Source of the DNA: an uncultured Luteitalea sp. | GTDB lineage: Bacteria; Acidobacteriota; Vicinamibacteria; Vicinamibacterales; Vicinamibacteraceae | Direction: 5' to 3' | Assembly: GCA_934541105.1 (NCBI GenBank) | Contig: CAKTDA010000006.1 | Location: 1-64,000 of the forward strand | DNA length: 64,000 bases | Part shown: in pieces, positions 53,354-62,425 of the stretch | Numbering within the stretch: position 1 is the first letter of the stretch | How the letters are laid out: every line of letters starts with the position of its first letter | Translations under genes and position numbers: made by a program | Notes under the pieces: generated by a model | What the model was told of the DNA's origin: nothing | The model's input: only the letters and a program-made list of their open reading frames with translations | The model's database searches: none

Positions 53354-53934
53354 GTCGCACCGTTCCATTTCCACTCCCGGAGCAGGGCGGTCGCGCCAAA
53401 GAGCGTCACGGCCCGCACCGTCAGCGGGTCGTTGCCCCTGGCGAGGTAGATGGTGCCGTTCGTCACGTCGCCGCTCTGCGACACCAGCGTGCCTTCGGAA
53501 GTGAACTGCCACGGAGGCAAGCCGCTGAACTCGATCTCGTTGCCGACGGGTGCGAAGCCGTCCGGTGTGTCCGGCACCTCGGCGGCGAACCGCTGGAACT
53601 CCATCCCCTGCTCGAGGATCGTCGTGCTGATCAGGGTCTGGCCCGTGACGATGATGTCGCCGGCACCATTGAGCCCGAGGTTGTCCCGACGGACCTCCAG
53701 CTGATTGGGCGCCACGAAGGAGATGGTGATGTTCCGACGCTCCGTCACGGCCTGTTCCCTCGCAGTGCGGAGAGCGGACATCAGCTGCGAGCTGCCGCTG
53801 TCGGCCTTTGCCGACGCGAGCACCCCGGGCATGAAGAGCGCCGACACCGCGAGCAGGACGATGACGATCGTCATCGCGACGAGGACTTCGAGCAGCGTGA
53901 ACCCGCGGGCATCGCGCGGACGTGACGTGGCCAT
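53341..53934 (-). CDS. GspH/FimT-family pseudopilin
   Basis: 197-aa tip pseudopilin. Prepilin motif RDARG then FTLLEVLVAMTIVIVLLAV, with Glu5. The FimT-type soluble domain is seen in LMSALRTAREQAVTERRNIT and GTIYLARGNDPLTVRAV. ATG at 53934 (MATSRPRDARG) is used. First gene of the FimT-PilV-PilW-PilX operon, which forms the initiation complex of type IV pili. Confidence 0.87.
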   Translation of the reverse strand: MATSRPRDARGFTLLEVLVAMTIVIVLLAVSALFMPGVLASAKADSGSSQLMSALRTAREQAVTERRNITISFVAPNQLEVRRDNLGLNGAGDIIVTGQTLISTTILEQGMEFQRFAAEVPDTPDGFAPVGNEIEFSGLPPWQFTSEGTLVSQSGDVTNGTIYLARGNDPLTVRAVTLFGATALLREWKWNGATWFE

Positions 53935-54060
53935 GTGTGTACCCGGAACCCGCAATAGGCAAGCGCGATGCCACCGGGAGACGCACGCGCGCAAAGGGCC
54001 CGCTTCCCACCTTTCGGCAGGGGCGGGCCCCGGGCGGACCTCAGATTTGTAAGTGCGCGG

Positions 54061-55695
54061 CTATTCCTGGAGATCCTCGGCGGCCGACATGGCTTCCTGC
54101 GAGCGGGCGCGCACCCAGTCGGTGCGGGCCTCGAAGTAGCCGGCGACGAAGTTGCCGAGCCGCGCCTGCTCCTGGCGTCCGCCGGTGATGGCCTCGAAGA
54201 ACCCGTGGTTGGCCCTGGCGAACTCGCGGATCGTCACGTCGTGCCGGCCCGCCTCGCGCAGCGTCTGCTCCATGCGCGCCTTGTGGACCTTCGGCGGCAC
54301 GATGGAGTCGAGCTCGCCGTAGAGCACCAGCATCGGCACCGTCAGCCGGCGCAGCACCGGCAGCGGGTCATACGAGAAGATGTGGTCCCAGTGCCACCGG
54401 AGCGACTCGAGACTCGACGGCGGGTTGACGTACGCGAGCCAGCCCTCCCGGGCGCCCTGCTCCATCGCCTCCACGAGGCCGTCCCAGTCGTCGCCGGTGC
54501 GCGAGACCTCGAACTTTCGGTCCATGAACGCCACGGCCTGCGCCACGGCGTCGGCCGGCTGCCCGTCGGCGCGCATCTGTGTCTGGACGCGCAGCCGCTC
54601 ATGCTCGCGCGGCGTCATCACCGGCGCGGACTCGACGACGACGAAGGCGACGTCGGGCGACGAGACCGCCGCCAGCGGCGCGACCCAGCCGCCGAGGCTG
54701 ACGCCCTGCAGGCCGATGGCCGCCGCCTGGATGTCGGCCCGCGCCTTGAGCCACTGCACGCCGGCGAGGGCATCGGCGGCGAGGTCCTCGAACGTCGCGC
54801 GGGCACCGTTGCCCGTGGAGAGACCCGAGCCGCGCTTGTCGGTGATGAGCACCGCGACGCCGTTGCGGGCGAAGTGATCCGCGAAGGGCCGCAGCGCGTC
54901 ACGCGTCACCGAGCCCGATCCGTGGATCATCACGATGGCCGGATGCGGTCCCGCTGTGGCGGGCAGCAGCAGGGATCCTGCAATGCTGGCCACGCCACTC
55001 GCATAGCGCACCGGGACCTCCTTGTAGAACTCGCGACGATCGGCCTGCAGCCGGCGCCCGCGCCGCTCGACGGTCACACGCGACACGGTGTCGCTGCCGT
55101 CGCGCGTCAGGCGCAGCCGCATGGCCACCGGGAACCCCGTCGCCATCGTCGGGCCGGCGACGAACTCGTCGCGGCTGATCGCATACAGCATGCCGGTACG
55201 TCCCGAGTCGTAGTCGACGTACACCGGGTTCTCCTGCCCGGGCGCCACGAGCATCACCTTGCCGGGCGCCCATTCGTACGTGCCGTAGATGCCGCGCAGG
55301 TCCTCGCGCGACAGCGCGGCGAGCTTGACGAGCTCGAAGCCCGCTGCCGCGAATCCCTGGCGCACCTGGCCGCGCACGCGCGTGGGCGTGTCGAAGCGTC
55401 CGTCGAAGAGCATGTTGTCCTGGCGTCCGGGGATCTCGAACGACATCGAACTCCCGTGCTGCGAGACGTTGCGGAGCGGGATGCCGCTCTCGGCGCGCTG
55501 CGGCAGGCTGATCGTTCCTGTCAGCACCTCGCCGCCGACAATCGTGACGTCAACGGCCACGGTGCCGCCGCGAAGCTCGAAGCCCCCGACCCAGCGGCCC
55601 TCGAGCGTGCGGCCCGCCGCTGCGGCCACGTTCGCGGCCAGCACGAGCGTCGATAGAGTGAGCCCACCAACCCGCAGCAGTCCAGCGTGTCGCAT
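54061..55695 (-). CDS. Exported alpha/beta hydrolase (S33 peptidase-like)
   Basis: 544-aa protein with a signal peptide (GLTLSTLVLAANVAAAAG). A beta-rich N-terminal ~210 residues (VAVDVTIVGGEVLTGTISLP) precedes the hydrolase. Nucleophile elbow GVSLGGW near 340, oxyanion segment IVMIHGSGSVT, catalytic Asp in LYGELDSIVPPK and His in RANHGFFEA. Related to prolyl aminopeptidases and acyl hydrolases; the substrate is unknown. Monocistronic, divergent from the ScyD/E gene. Confidence 0.88.
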   Translation of the reverse strand: MRHAGLLRVGGLTLSTLVLAANVAAAAGRTLEGRWVGGFELRGGTVAVDVTIVGGEVLTGTISLPQRAESGIPLRNVSQHGSSMSFEIPGRQDNMLFDGRFDTPTRVRGQVRQGFAAAGFELVKLAALSREDLRGIYGTYEWAPGKVMLVAPGQENPVYVDYDSGRTGMLYAISRDEFVAGPTMATGFPVAMRLRLTRDGSDTVSRVTVERRGRRLQADRREFYKEVPVRYASGVASIAGSLLLPATAGPHPAIVMIHGSGSVTRDALRPFADHFARNGVAVLITDKRGSGLSTGNGARATFEDLAADALAGVQWLKARADIQAAAIGLQGVSLGGWVAPLAAVSSPDVAFVVVESAPVMTPREHERLRVQTQMRADGQPADAVAQAVAFMDRKFEVSRTGDDWDGLVEAMEQGAREGWLAYVNPPSSLESLRWHWDHIFSYDPLPVLRRLTVPMLVLYGELDSIVPPKVHKARMEQTLREAGRHDVTIREFARANHGFFEAITGGRQEQARLGNFVAGYFEARTDWVRARSQEAMSAAEDLQE

Positions 55696-55942
55696 CGCGT
55701 CCTCCTGAGTGCCGTCGTGGCGGAAGACGGCGGAGAGAACGCGGCGTTCGCCGGTTTGACGCGATTGGTCCGTTCGGTGTGACGGCCGGTCTGGCTGGCG
55801 CGATCGGCCCTGACGACATCGCCAGCGCTGCGATGGCCACTGGCAGCGCTACGAACGAGTCATGGGATCTGTCGAATGTACGGTAGCTCGCCCCCATCCG
55901 TTCTCAGGAAGGCACGTCCCCACGAACGAGGAGGGATCGACA

Positions 55943-57100
55943 GTGACTGCCCTGCGACGACTGGTACCCTGCGTGGCTCTCGCGTTGGCGATGACCACGG
56001 CGCCTTCATCCGCCCAACCGGTCCAGGAGTACGTCACGGGGCTGCTGTCGCCCGTCCGTACCCTGGCTCTCGAGGATGGCTCGCTGCTGGTCGCCGAATC
56101 CGGCCTGTCGCGCGTCAACACCGGCCGCGTGTCACTCGTGGACCGCGACGCTCGCCGGTTCACCGTGATCGACAAGCTGCCCTCGGGTTTCCACGGACCG
56201 ACGAACGATCCGACAGGGCCGACCGCGGTGCTGCTCTTCGGCCATCGCCTCTACATCCTGATTGGCAACGGCGACATCTCCATCAGCGGCGCGGGCGGCA
56301 TCGAACGGGTGAACCCGGCGCCCTCGTCGCCGTTGTTCAGCTCGCTGCTGCTGCTCGAACTGCCTCCGTTCGCCGTCGATGTGCCGACGGGCTTCCAGTT
56401 GCCCCGCAGCGCGCACGAGGCCATCGCCAACGGCAACGGCGTCTACCTGACCAACGCCGACGGCCAGTCGGCCAGGCTCTCGCGCCTGGTGGACTTCGTG
56501 GACTACGTGCCGATGCCGCGCCCCGACGCCTCCGACAACGTCCAGATCTCGAACCCGTTCTCGATGGTCGGGAGCGAGGCTCGATTTCACGTTGCCGATG
56601 CGGCGCGCAACCTCATCTGGACGGTGAGTCACGTCCAGACCACGCCGACGGTGGTGACGACGTTTCCCCCCGTCACCAACACCGTGCCCGGCAACGGACC
56701 GCCGATGGTCGACCCCGTCCCCGCCTCGGTCCGCACCTGGGGGGACGACCTCATCGTCTCCTTCCTGACCGGATTCCCGTTCGGGCCCGGCGCCGCGCGC
56801 GTGGCCCGTGTCGATCGACGCACGGGCGAGACGACGACGCTCGTGCCGGGATTGCAGACCGCGCTCGACGTGCTGCCCGTCTCGAGCGGGCGTGGCCAGT
56901 TCTATGTCGTCGAGTACAGCAGCAACTTCCTGGCTGGAGCACCGGGGCGCCTGTTGCTCGTCGACGATCCCGGCCGCGCGCCTCTCGAGATCGCGTCGGG
57001 GCTGCTGCGCCCCACGAGCATCAGCGGGAATCGCCGCGGCGACCTCTTCATCACCGAGATCGGCATGGGCCGGATCGTCCGAGTCGCGTCGCCACAGTGA
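55943..57100 (+). CDS. ScyD/ScyE-like exported propeller protein
   Basis: 385-aa secreted protein. GTG at 55943 is chosen because GAGGAGGGA lies about 6 nt upstream; the frame is open further but without signal. Signal peptide RRLVPCVALALAMTTAPSSA. Strand repeats (LSPVRTLALEDGSLLVAESG, SRVNTGRVSLVDRDARRFTV, VYLTNADGQSARLSRLVDFV, RRGDLFITEIGMGRIVRVA) match the ScyD/ScyE family, seven-bladed propellers originally described in scytonemin clusters. No scytonemin genes here. Convergent with the beta-barrel gene. Confidence 0.82.
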   Translation: MTALRRLVPCVALALAMTTAPSSAQPVQEYVTGLLSPVRTLALEDGSLLVAESGLSRVNTGRVSLVDRDARRFTVIDKLPSGFHGPTNDPTGPTAVLLFGHRLYILIGNGDISISGAGGIERVNPAPSSPLFSSLLLLELPPFAVDVPTGFQLPRSAHEAIANGNGVYLTNADGQSARLSRLVDFVDYVPMPRPDASDNVQISNPFSMVGSEARFHVADAARNLIWTVSHVQTTPTVVTTFPPVTNTVPGNGPPMVDPVPASVRTWGDDLIVSFLTGFPFGPGAARVARVDRRTGETTTLVPGLQTALDVLPVSSGRGQFYVVEYSSNFLAGAPGRLLLVDDPGRAPLEIASGLLRPTSISGNRRGDLFITEIGMGRIVRVASPQ

Positions 57101-57135
57101 CGGGCTCCGCATTCAACGTCCACGCCCTGCGCGCG

Positions 57136-57816
57136 TCAGAAGATGCGGTAGACGACGCTGGCGCCGAGCTGGATGGCGTGTGCCGGCTGCTTGAAGCGGC
57201 GTGAGGCGCCGTCGGCGGTGATCGTGACGTCGGGCGCGCAGCGGAAGTACCCGACCGTGCCGCGGAAGGCGATGCGGTCGTTGTAGTCGTACCAGACGCC
57301 GCCCTGTACCTTCGAGGCGAGCGACGTGCTCGCCTCGGCGCGGACCTCGCGGCTGCCGAAGTTCGCACGCGCCACGTCGCCGTCGATGTCGAAGTCCGAG
57401 AACGACGGCCCCGCCGTCGCGGCGACGTCGAAGCTGTACTCGCCCCGTACCCACGTGTACCGCGCGCCGAACATCACCGGGCGCAGCTGGAGAACGCCGA
57501 TGCGCTGCTCGGGACCGAGCTGGGCGCCGTCGATGCCGGTGTCGAACCAGCCGAACCCGACCGTGGGCGACCAGCCAGAATCGGACGGAAAGCGGATCGA
57601 CACCCGCGGGACGACCGCAACCGACGCCGTGCCGGACGTCGGCACGATCACGTCGAGGCCGGGCCCGAGCGCGAGCCCGATCTGGATGGAGCCCGACGGG
57701 TCGGGCCCCGGCGCCTGGATCTTCGGCGCCTCGGTCGGCGGGTCGGCCGGCTCCTGCGCGAGGGCCGGACCGGCATGCAGGAGCAGCGTGACGGCTGCAA
57801 GCGCAAGAGCCCTCAT
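57136..57816 (-). CDS. Outer-membrane beta-barrel protein
   Basis: 226-aa protein with a signal peptide (LALAAVTLLLHAGPALAQ) and alternating polar/hydrophobic strands ending in aromatic residues: SIQIGLALGPGLDVIV, VAVVPRVSIRFPSD, FGARYTWVRGEYSFDVA, VQGGVWYDYNDRIAFRGTVG, with a C-terminal VVYRIF. The terminal Phe is the usual barrel-assembly signal. ATG at 57816 overlaps the symporter stop (ATGA). Size suits an 8- to 10-stranded barrel; function unknown. Confidence 0.8.
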   Translation of the reverse strand: MRALALAAVTLLLHAGPALAQEPADPPTEAPKIQAPGPDPSGSIQIGLALGPGLDVIVPTSGTASVAVVPRVSIRFPSDSGWSPTVGFGWFDTGIDGAQLGPEQRIGVLQLRPVMFGARYTWVRGEYSFDVAATAGPSFSDFDIDGDVARANFGSREVRAEASTSLASKVQGGVWYDYNDRIAFRGTVGYFRCAPDVTITADGASRRFKQPAHAIQLGASVVYRIF

Positions 57817-59513
57817 GCCGTCTCCGCACCCGGGCGGGACGGCGGCACGATCACGCTGACGAGCAGGCCGACCACCACGACGCCAAGCGCGCCGATGACG
57901 TTGTGCCACAGGAACGAGACCTCGGGCCGCAGGAACGCCACGGCCGCAACGAGCGACATCCCCCCGATGAGTCCCACGAACGCACCGGTGCCCGAGGCCC
58001 GGCGACCGACGACTGCCAGCATGAAGACTCCGAGGATCGAGCCGTAGAAGAACGAGCCGAAGCGGTTGACCACCTCGATCAGCGATCCGAGGTCGGCGGC
58101 GTAGAGCGCGACGATGCAGGCAAAAACACCCCAGAAGCCCGTGGCGATGCGTGACACGCGCAGGTAGTGGATGTCGGGCGCATCGGGCCGCCAGAGCCGG
58201 CGATAGAAGTCGATGACGGTGGACGTCGCGAGCGCATTGAGCTCGGACGCGATGCTCGACATCGCCGCGGCCATGATGGCTGCGAGCACGATGCCGATGA
58301 GCCCGATCGGCAGGTGCGTGGTCACGAACGTCGGGAAGACGTAGTTCACGTCCCTGTACGTCCTGTCGCCCGTCGCTTCCTGCACGAGCACCGCCGCGTC
58401 GCGCCGCACTTCGCGCACGGCCGCATCGGCGTCGAGGAACCGCTGCTCGGCCGCGGCGCGCGACTCGCCATCTCCAGCGGCGACGAGTTGCTTCGCGGCA
58501 TCCCGCCGGGCACCGAACGCCTCGTCGAAGCGCTGCTCGGCGGCGGCGTACTGCCCCGCGACCGCGCTCTCCTTCACCCGGTTCTCGTGCACCGGGTTGA
58601 AGAGCATCGGCGGCTTCGTGAACAGGTAGAAGACGAACACGAGGACGCCGATCATCAGCACCAGCACCTGGAGCGGAATCTTCCAGTAGGCACTCATGTA
58701 GAGCGACGACGTGGCCTCCTGCTCGGACCTGGCGGTCAGGTAGCGCTGCACCTGGCTCTGGTCGCAGCCGAAGTACGACAGCATCAGGAAGAGCCCGCCA
58801 ACGAGCCCCGACCAGAACGTGTACGTCTCGTTCAGCGAGAACCGGAAGTCGAACGCCTGCATGCGGCCGGTCGCGCCCGCGACGTGGAGGGCGTCGCCGA
58901 GGCCGACGTCCGACGGCAGGCCGAGCACGAGGGCAATCGCCACGGCCACGAGGCCGAAGACGATGACGTACATCTGCTTGACGTCGGTCCACGTCACGGC
59001 CTGCACGCCGCCGAGCATCGTGTAGACGGCCGTCGGCAGGCCGATCAGCAGCACCGTCAACGTCAGGTTCCAGCCCATGATGATCGAGAGGATCACCGCA
59101 GGCGCCGAGATGATCGTGCCGCACGACAACCCGCGCGAGAGCAGGAACAGCGCGCTCGTCAGCGTGCGGGTCTTCAGGTCGAAGCGGCGCTCGAGGTACT
59201 CGTACGCCGTGTACACCCGTGCGCGATGGAAGAACGGCACCGCGGTGACCGAGAGGATCACCATCGCCAGCGGCAGGCCGAAGTAGAACTGGATGAAGCG
59301 CAGGCCGTCGGTGTAGCCCTGCCCGGTCGTGCCGACCATCGTGATCGCGCTCAACTGCGTCGCCATCACGGCCAGGCCGACCGCCCACCACGGGTTGCTG
59401 CGGTTGCCGAGGAAGTAGCTCTCGATCTCCTTGCTGCCGCGCGTGTGCTGGACGCCGGTCCAGACGATCCACGAGAGATACAGCGCGATGATGGTCCAGT
59501 CGAGTGGGTGCAT
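57813..59513 (-). CDS. Sodium:solute symporter (SSS family)
   Basis: 566-aa membrane protein with about 14 helices. Typical segments: LDWTIIALYLSWIVWTGV, VMATQLSAITMVGTTGQGY (sodium/substrate region), RFDLKTRTLTSALFLLSRGL, FGCDQSQVQRYLTARSEQEA and AMSSIASELNALATSTVIDFY. A ~90-residue hydrophilic, coiled-coil-like loop (VAGQYAAAEQRFDEAFGARR onward) lies between two helices after residue ~300. The substrate is unknown. ATG at 59513 is two nucleotides after a small upstream gene. The downstream ATG of the barrel gene overlaps this stop. Confidence 0.88.
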   Translation of the reverse strand: MHPLDWTIIALYLSWIVWTGVQHTRGSKEIESYFLGNRSNPWWAVGLAVMATQLSAITMVGTTGQGYTDGLRFIQFYFGLPLAMVILSVTAVPFFHRARVYTAYEYLERRFDLKTRTLTSALFLLSRGLSCGTIISAPAVILSIIMGWNLTLTVLLIGLPTAVYTMLGGVQAVTWTDVKQMYVIVFGLVAVAIALVLGLPSDVGLGDALHVAGATGRMQAFDFRFSLNETYTFWSGLVGGLFLMLSYFGCDQSQVQRYLTARSEQEATSSLYMSAYWKIPLQVLVLMIGVLVFVFYLFTKPPMLFNPVHENRVKESAVAGQYAAAEQRFDEAFGARRDAAKQLVAAGDGESRAAAEQRFLDADAAVREVRRDAAVLVQEATGDRTYRDVNYVFPTFVTTHLPIGLIGIVLAAIMAAAMSSIASELNALATSTVIDFYRRLWRPDAPDIHYLRVSRIATGFWGVFACIVALYAADLGSLIEVVNRFGSFFYGSILGVFMLAVVGRRASGTGAFVGLIGGMSLVAAVAFLRPEVSFLWHNVIGALGVVVVGLLVSVIVPPSRPGAETA

Positions 59514-59515
59514 GG

Positions 59516-59629
59516 CTACGGCGTGAAGACCCGTTGCAGTGCGAAGAGCGCCAGCAGCGTGAAGATCTCGACCGCGATCACCTTCACCGCCGCGCGCCGG
59601 ATCCTGGCCGATGGGTGGTCGGTCGTCAC
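59516..59629 (-). CDS. 37-aa single-helix membrane peptide
   Basis: Short reading frame with GTG start overlapping the argH stop (GTGA) and a TAG stop two nucleotides before the symporter ATG. The product, VTTDHPSARIRRAAVKVIAV then EIFTLLALFALQRVFTP, has a basic N-terminus and one ~20-residue hydrophobic helix (15-35). The tight overlaps on both sides argue that it is translated. It may be a small subunit or folding aid of the symporter (inference). Confidence 0.6.
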   Translation of the reverse strand: MTTDHPSARIRRAAVKVIAVEIFTLLALFALQRVFTP

Positions 59630-61083
59630 AGGACCTCCACGGCGTCGCCGAGCCTGCGCGACGCCTCGTGCAGGTGCGCGCGCCGCCCCGCACTCCATGC
59701 CGCATCGTCGGCGAGCTGGCGCGCGGCGTCGGCAAGGGCTGCCGTCGTGCGCACGGGCGCCGGACCGCCGTAGGTCGTCCGCACCTCGACGAAGTGTCGC
59801 GCGCCGAGCACCTGCCGCAGCGCGTCCTCCGTGTAGGGCAGGGCGCGCCCGATCACCGCCGCGGTCGCCGCATCGAGCGCCTCGACGAGCGACGCGGCCG
59901 GGCGCTCGGCACGCTCGGCGACGAACCGCGCCGCGATCTCGTGGCTGGCGCGGAAGGGCAGCGCATGCGACCGCGCGAGCGTGTCGGCAAGCTCGGTCAC
60001 CGTCGTCCCACCCTCGGCGGCGCGCGCCGCCATCCGTGCGACGTCGAACGTGGCCTGCGACATCGCGCCGGCAACGAGCCGGATGGCCCGCACGCCATCG
60101 CGGAACGCGCTGGCCACGAGCGGCTGCAGGTCGTCTTCGGTGTCGACGATGTCGCCGAACGGCGTGTTGTGGACGGCGGTCGTCACGGCCTGCGCCTGGC
60201 CGAGCGCCTTGCTCGCAAGCGCCCGCGCATGCTCGAGCGCCACGGGATTGCGCTTCTGCGGCATGATGCTGCTGCACTGCACGTAGCCATCCGACAGGCG
60301 GAGGTACCCGAACTCCGCGGTACACCAGAGCAGCAGGTCCTGCACCACGCGCCCGAGCCCGACGAGCGTCACCGCGAGCGCGCCCGTCGCCTCGAGCAGG
60401 TAGTCCACGGTGGCGATGCTGCCGTACGTGTTGCCCGTCGGCGCGTCGAACCCGAGCAGCTCGCTCGTGCGGTGCCTGTCGATCGGAAAGCCGGTCCCGG
60501 TGATCGCGCAGGCGCCGAGCGGGTTGCGGTTCACGCACGCATAGGCCGCGCGCAGGCGCGTGTGATCCCGCCCGAGCTGCTCGATGACGGCGAGCAGGTA
60601 GTGGGCCACGGTCGTGGGCTGTGCCGGCTGCGTGTGCGTGTGCGCCGCGTAGACGGTGTCGACGTGCGCGCCCGCACGGTCGATCAGCGCGAGGCGCAGG
60701 ACGTCCACCGCTTCCGCCACGTCGAGCACCGACCCGCGCAGCCGCATCCGGTACATCGTCATGTCGATGTCGTTGCGGCTGCGTGCCGTGTGCAGGCGGC
60801 CGGCGACGTCGTGCCCGCAGGCGTCCACGAGCAGGCGTTCGAGATGGAAGAAGAGATCCTCGCAGCGGCCGTCGTAGGCCGTCGCTTGCACGAGCGTGTC
60901 GTCGATGCCCGCGAGGCCGTCGCGGATCTGCCGCGCGACCTCACGCGACACGATGTCCTGCTCGGCCAGCATCACGAGGTGCGCCCTGTCGATCGCGCGC
61001 AGGTGCGCCAGGAAGAGGCGCTTGGCGTCCTCGAAGATGTCGGTGAGCACGAGATCGACGTACTCGGGGGCGAACGCAGCCAT
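59626..61083 (-). CDS. argH: Argininosuccinate lyase
   Basis: Last step of arginine synthesis, splitting argininosuccinate into arginine and fumarate. 485 aa. Signature SSIMPQKRNP near 280, with the TARSRNDIDMTMYRM and THTQPAQPTTVAHYLLAV active-site segments and TGTGFPIDRHRTSELLGF. No other arg genes are in the window. Its stop overlaps the GTG of the 37-aa gene; the next gene upstream (NCS2) ends about 50 nt away. Confidence 0.95.
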   Translation of the reverse strand: MAAFAPEYVDLVLTDIFEDAKRLFLAHLRAIDRAHLVMLAEQDIVSREVARQIRDGLAGIDDTLVQATAYDGRCEDLFFHLERLLVDACGHDVAGRLHTARSRNDIDMTMYRMRLRGSVLDVAEAVDVLRLALIDRAGAHVDTVYAAHTHTQPAQPTTVAHYLLAVIEQLGRDHTRLRAAYACVNRNPLGACAITGTGFPIDRHRTSELLGFDAPTGNTYGSIATVDYLLEATGALAVTLVGLGRVVQDLLLWCTAEFGYLRLSDGYVQCSSIMPQKRNPVALEHARALASKALGQAQAVTTAVHNTPFGDIVDTEDDLQPLVASAFRDGVRAIRLVAGAMSQATFDVARMAARAAEGGTTVTELADTLARSHALPFRASHEIAARFVAERAERPAASLVEALDAATAAVIGRALPYTEDALRQVLGARHFVEVRTTYGGPAPVRTTAALADAARQLADDAAWSAGRRAHLHEASRRLGDAVEVL

Positions 61084-61132
61084 CGCGGGGAAAGTATTTC
61101 ACGCCTCGCCGGCGGCGGCGCAGGGCGTGGTG

Positions 61133-62425
61133 CTACCCGTGGAGATACAGCAAGGCGACCGAGAGGATGCCGAGCCCCCAGTTCCACGCGGTGAGGTCGC
61201 GGCCCCGGCCGCCAACGAGGAACGCCACGACGTGGGCCACGAGCCCCCACAGCAGTCCCTGCGTGATCGACAGCGTCAGGGGGATCAGGATCAGCGTCAG
61301 GAAGGCAGGCGCCAGTTCCTCGAGTCGCCCGTAGGGCAGGCTGCGGCAGGTGCGGAACATCAGCACGCCGACGACGATCAGCACCGGCGCGGTGGCAAAG
61401 GGCGGCACCGCCGCGGCGAGCGGCGCGAGCAGCAGGCAGGGCAGGAAGCAGGCGCCGGCCACCACGGCGGTCAGGCCCGTCCGGCCGCCTGCGTTGATGC
61501 CCGCCGCACTCTCGACGAATGCCGTCCCTGGCGAGGATCCGAACAGTCCCGCCCCGAGCGTCGCCCATGCATCGACGATGAGTCCCTGGCGCATGCGGAC
61601 CGGGCGGCCGTGCTCGTCGGTGAAGCCCGTGGCCTCGGCCACGCCGATGAACGTGCTCAGCGAATCGAACAGGTCGGTGAACAGCACCGCGACGATCGAC
61701 GGCCACAGCGCCGGCGCGAGCGCGCCCCAGATGTCGAGCCGCAGCGTCACGGCGGTGAAGTCAGGCGGCTTCACCCACGCGTCCGGCAGGGCGGCAAGTC
61801 CAAGCGCCCAGGCAAGGCCCGAGACGAGCCCGATGCTGCTCAGGAACGCAATCGCCTTGCCGCGCACGATGAGCGCGATGGTCACGGCCAGTCCGAACGC
61901 GGCAAGCAGCACCTGCGGCGTCACCGGGCCCGCTTTCACCATCGTCACCGGGTCGGCAACGACGATGCCCGCGCCCTTCAGCCCGATCACCGTCAGCAGC
62001 AGGCCGATGCCGCCGGCCATTCCCGTCCGGAGGGCAGGCGGGATGGCCCCGGCCAGCCGCTCGCGCAGCGGCGTGACCGAGATGGCGAGAAACAGCACGC
62101 CGGCCCAGAACACCATGCCGAGCGCCGTCGGCCACGGCACCTGCTGCCCGACGACGATCGTGTACGCGAAGAACGCGTTGAGGCCCATGCCCGGCGCGAC
62201 GGCAAACGGCAGCCGGGCGTAGACGCCCATGAGGATCGTCATCACCGCGCACAGCAGGACGGTGGCCGTGAGCACGCCGTCGAACGGCATGCCGGTGCCA
62301 TCACTGAGGATGGCGGGGTTGACGACGACGATGTAGGAGGTGGCGAGGAAGGTCGTGAGCCCGGCGACGACCTCGGTCCGGGGTGAGGGGCCCGGCGCGG
62401 CCTGCGTCGGGCGTGCATCCGGCAT
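61133..62425 (-). CDS. NCS2-type purine permease (AzgA/PbuG-like)
   Basis: 430-aa permease with about 12-14 helices for uptake of adenine, guanine or hypoxanthine by proton symport. Signature segments: VAGLTTFLATSYIVVVNPAI, APGMGLNAFFAYTIV, VLFTDLFDSLSTFIGVAEATG and GLFGSSPGTAFVESAAGINAGGRTGLTAV, which contain the substrate-binding Asp/Glu and Asn/Thr positions. ATG at 62425 shares its A with the stop of the upstream glycosyltransferase. It complements the purine synthesis operon by salvage, though the genes are 40 kb apart. Confidence 0.92.
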   Translation of the reverse strand: MPDARPTQAAPGPSPRTEVVAGLTTFLATSYIVVVNPAILSDGTGMPFDGVLTATVLLCAVMTILMGVYARLPFAVAPGMGLNAFFAYTIVVGQQVPWPTALGMVFWAGVLFLAISVTPLRERLAGAIPPALRTGMAGGIGLLLTVIGLKGAGIVVADPVTMVKAGPVTPQVLLAAFGLAVTIALIVRGKAIAFLSSIGLVSGLAWALGLAALPDAWVKPPDFTAVTLRLDIWGALAPALWPSIVAVLFTDLFDSLSTFIGVAEATGFTDEHGRPVRMRQGLIVDAWATLGAGLFGSSPGTAFVESAAGINAGGRTGLTAVVAGACFLPCLLLAPLAAAVPPFATAPVLIVVGVLMFRTCRSLPYGRLEELAPAFLTLILIPLTLSITQGLLWGLVAHVVAFLVGGRGRDLTAWNWGLGILSVALLYLHG

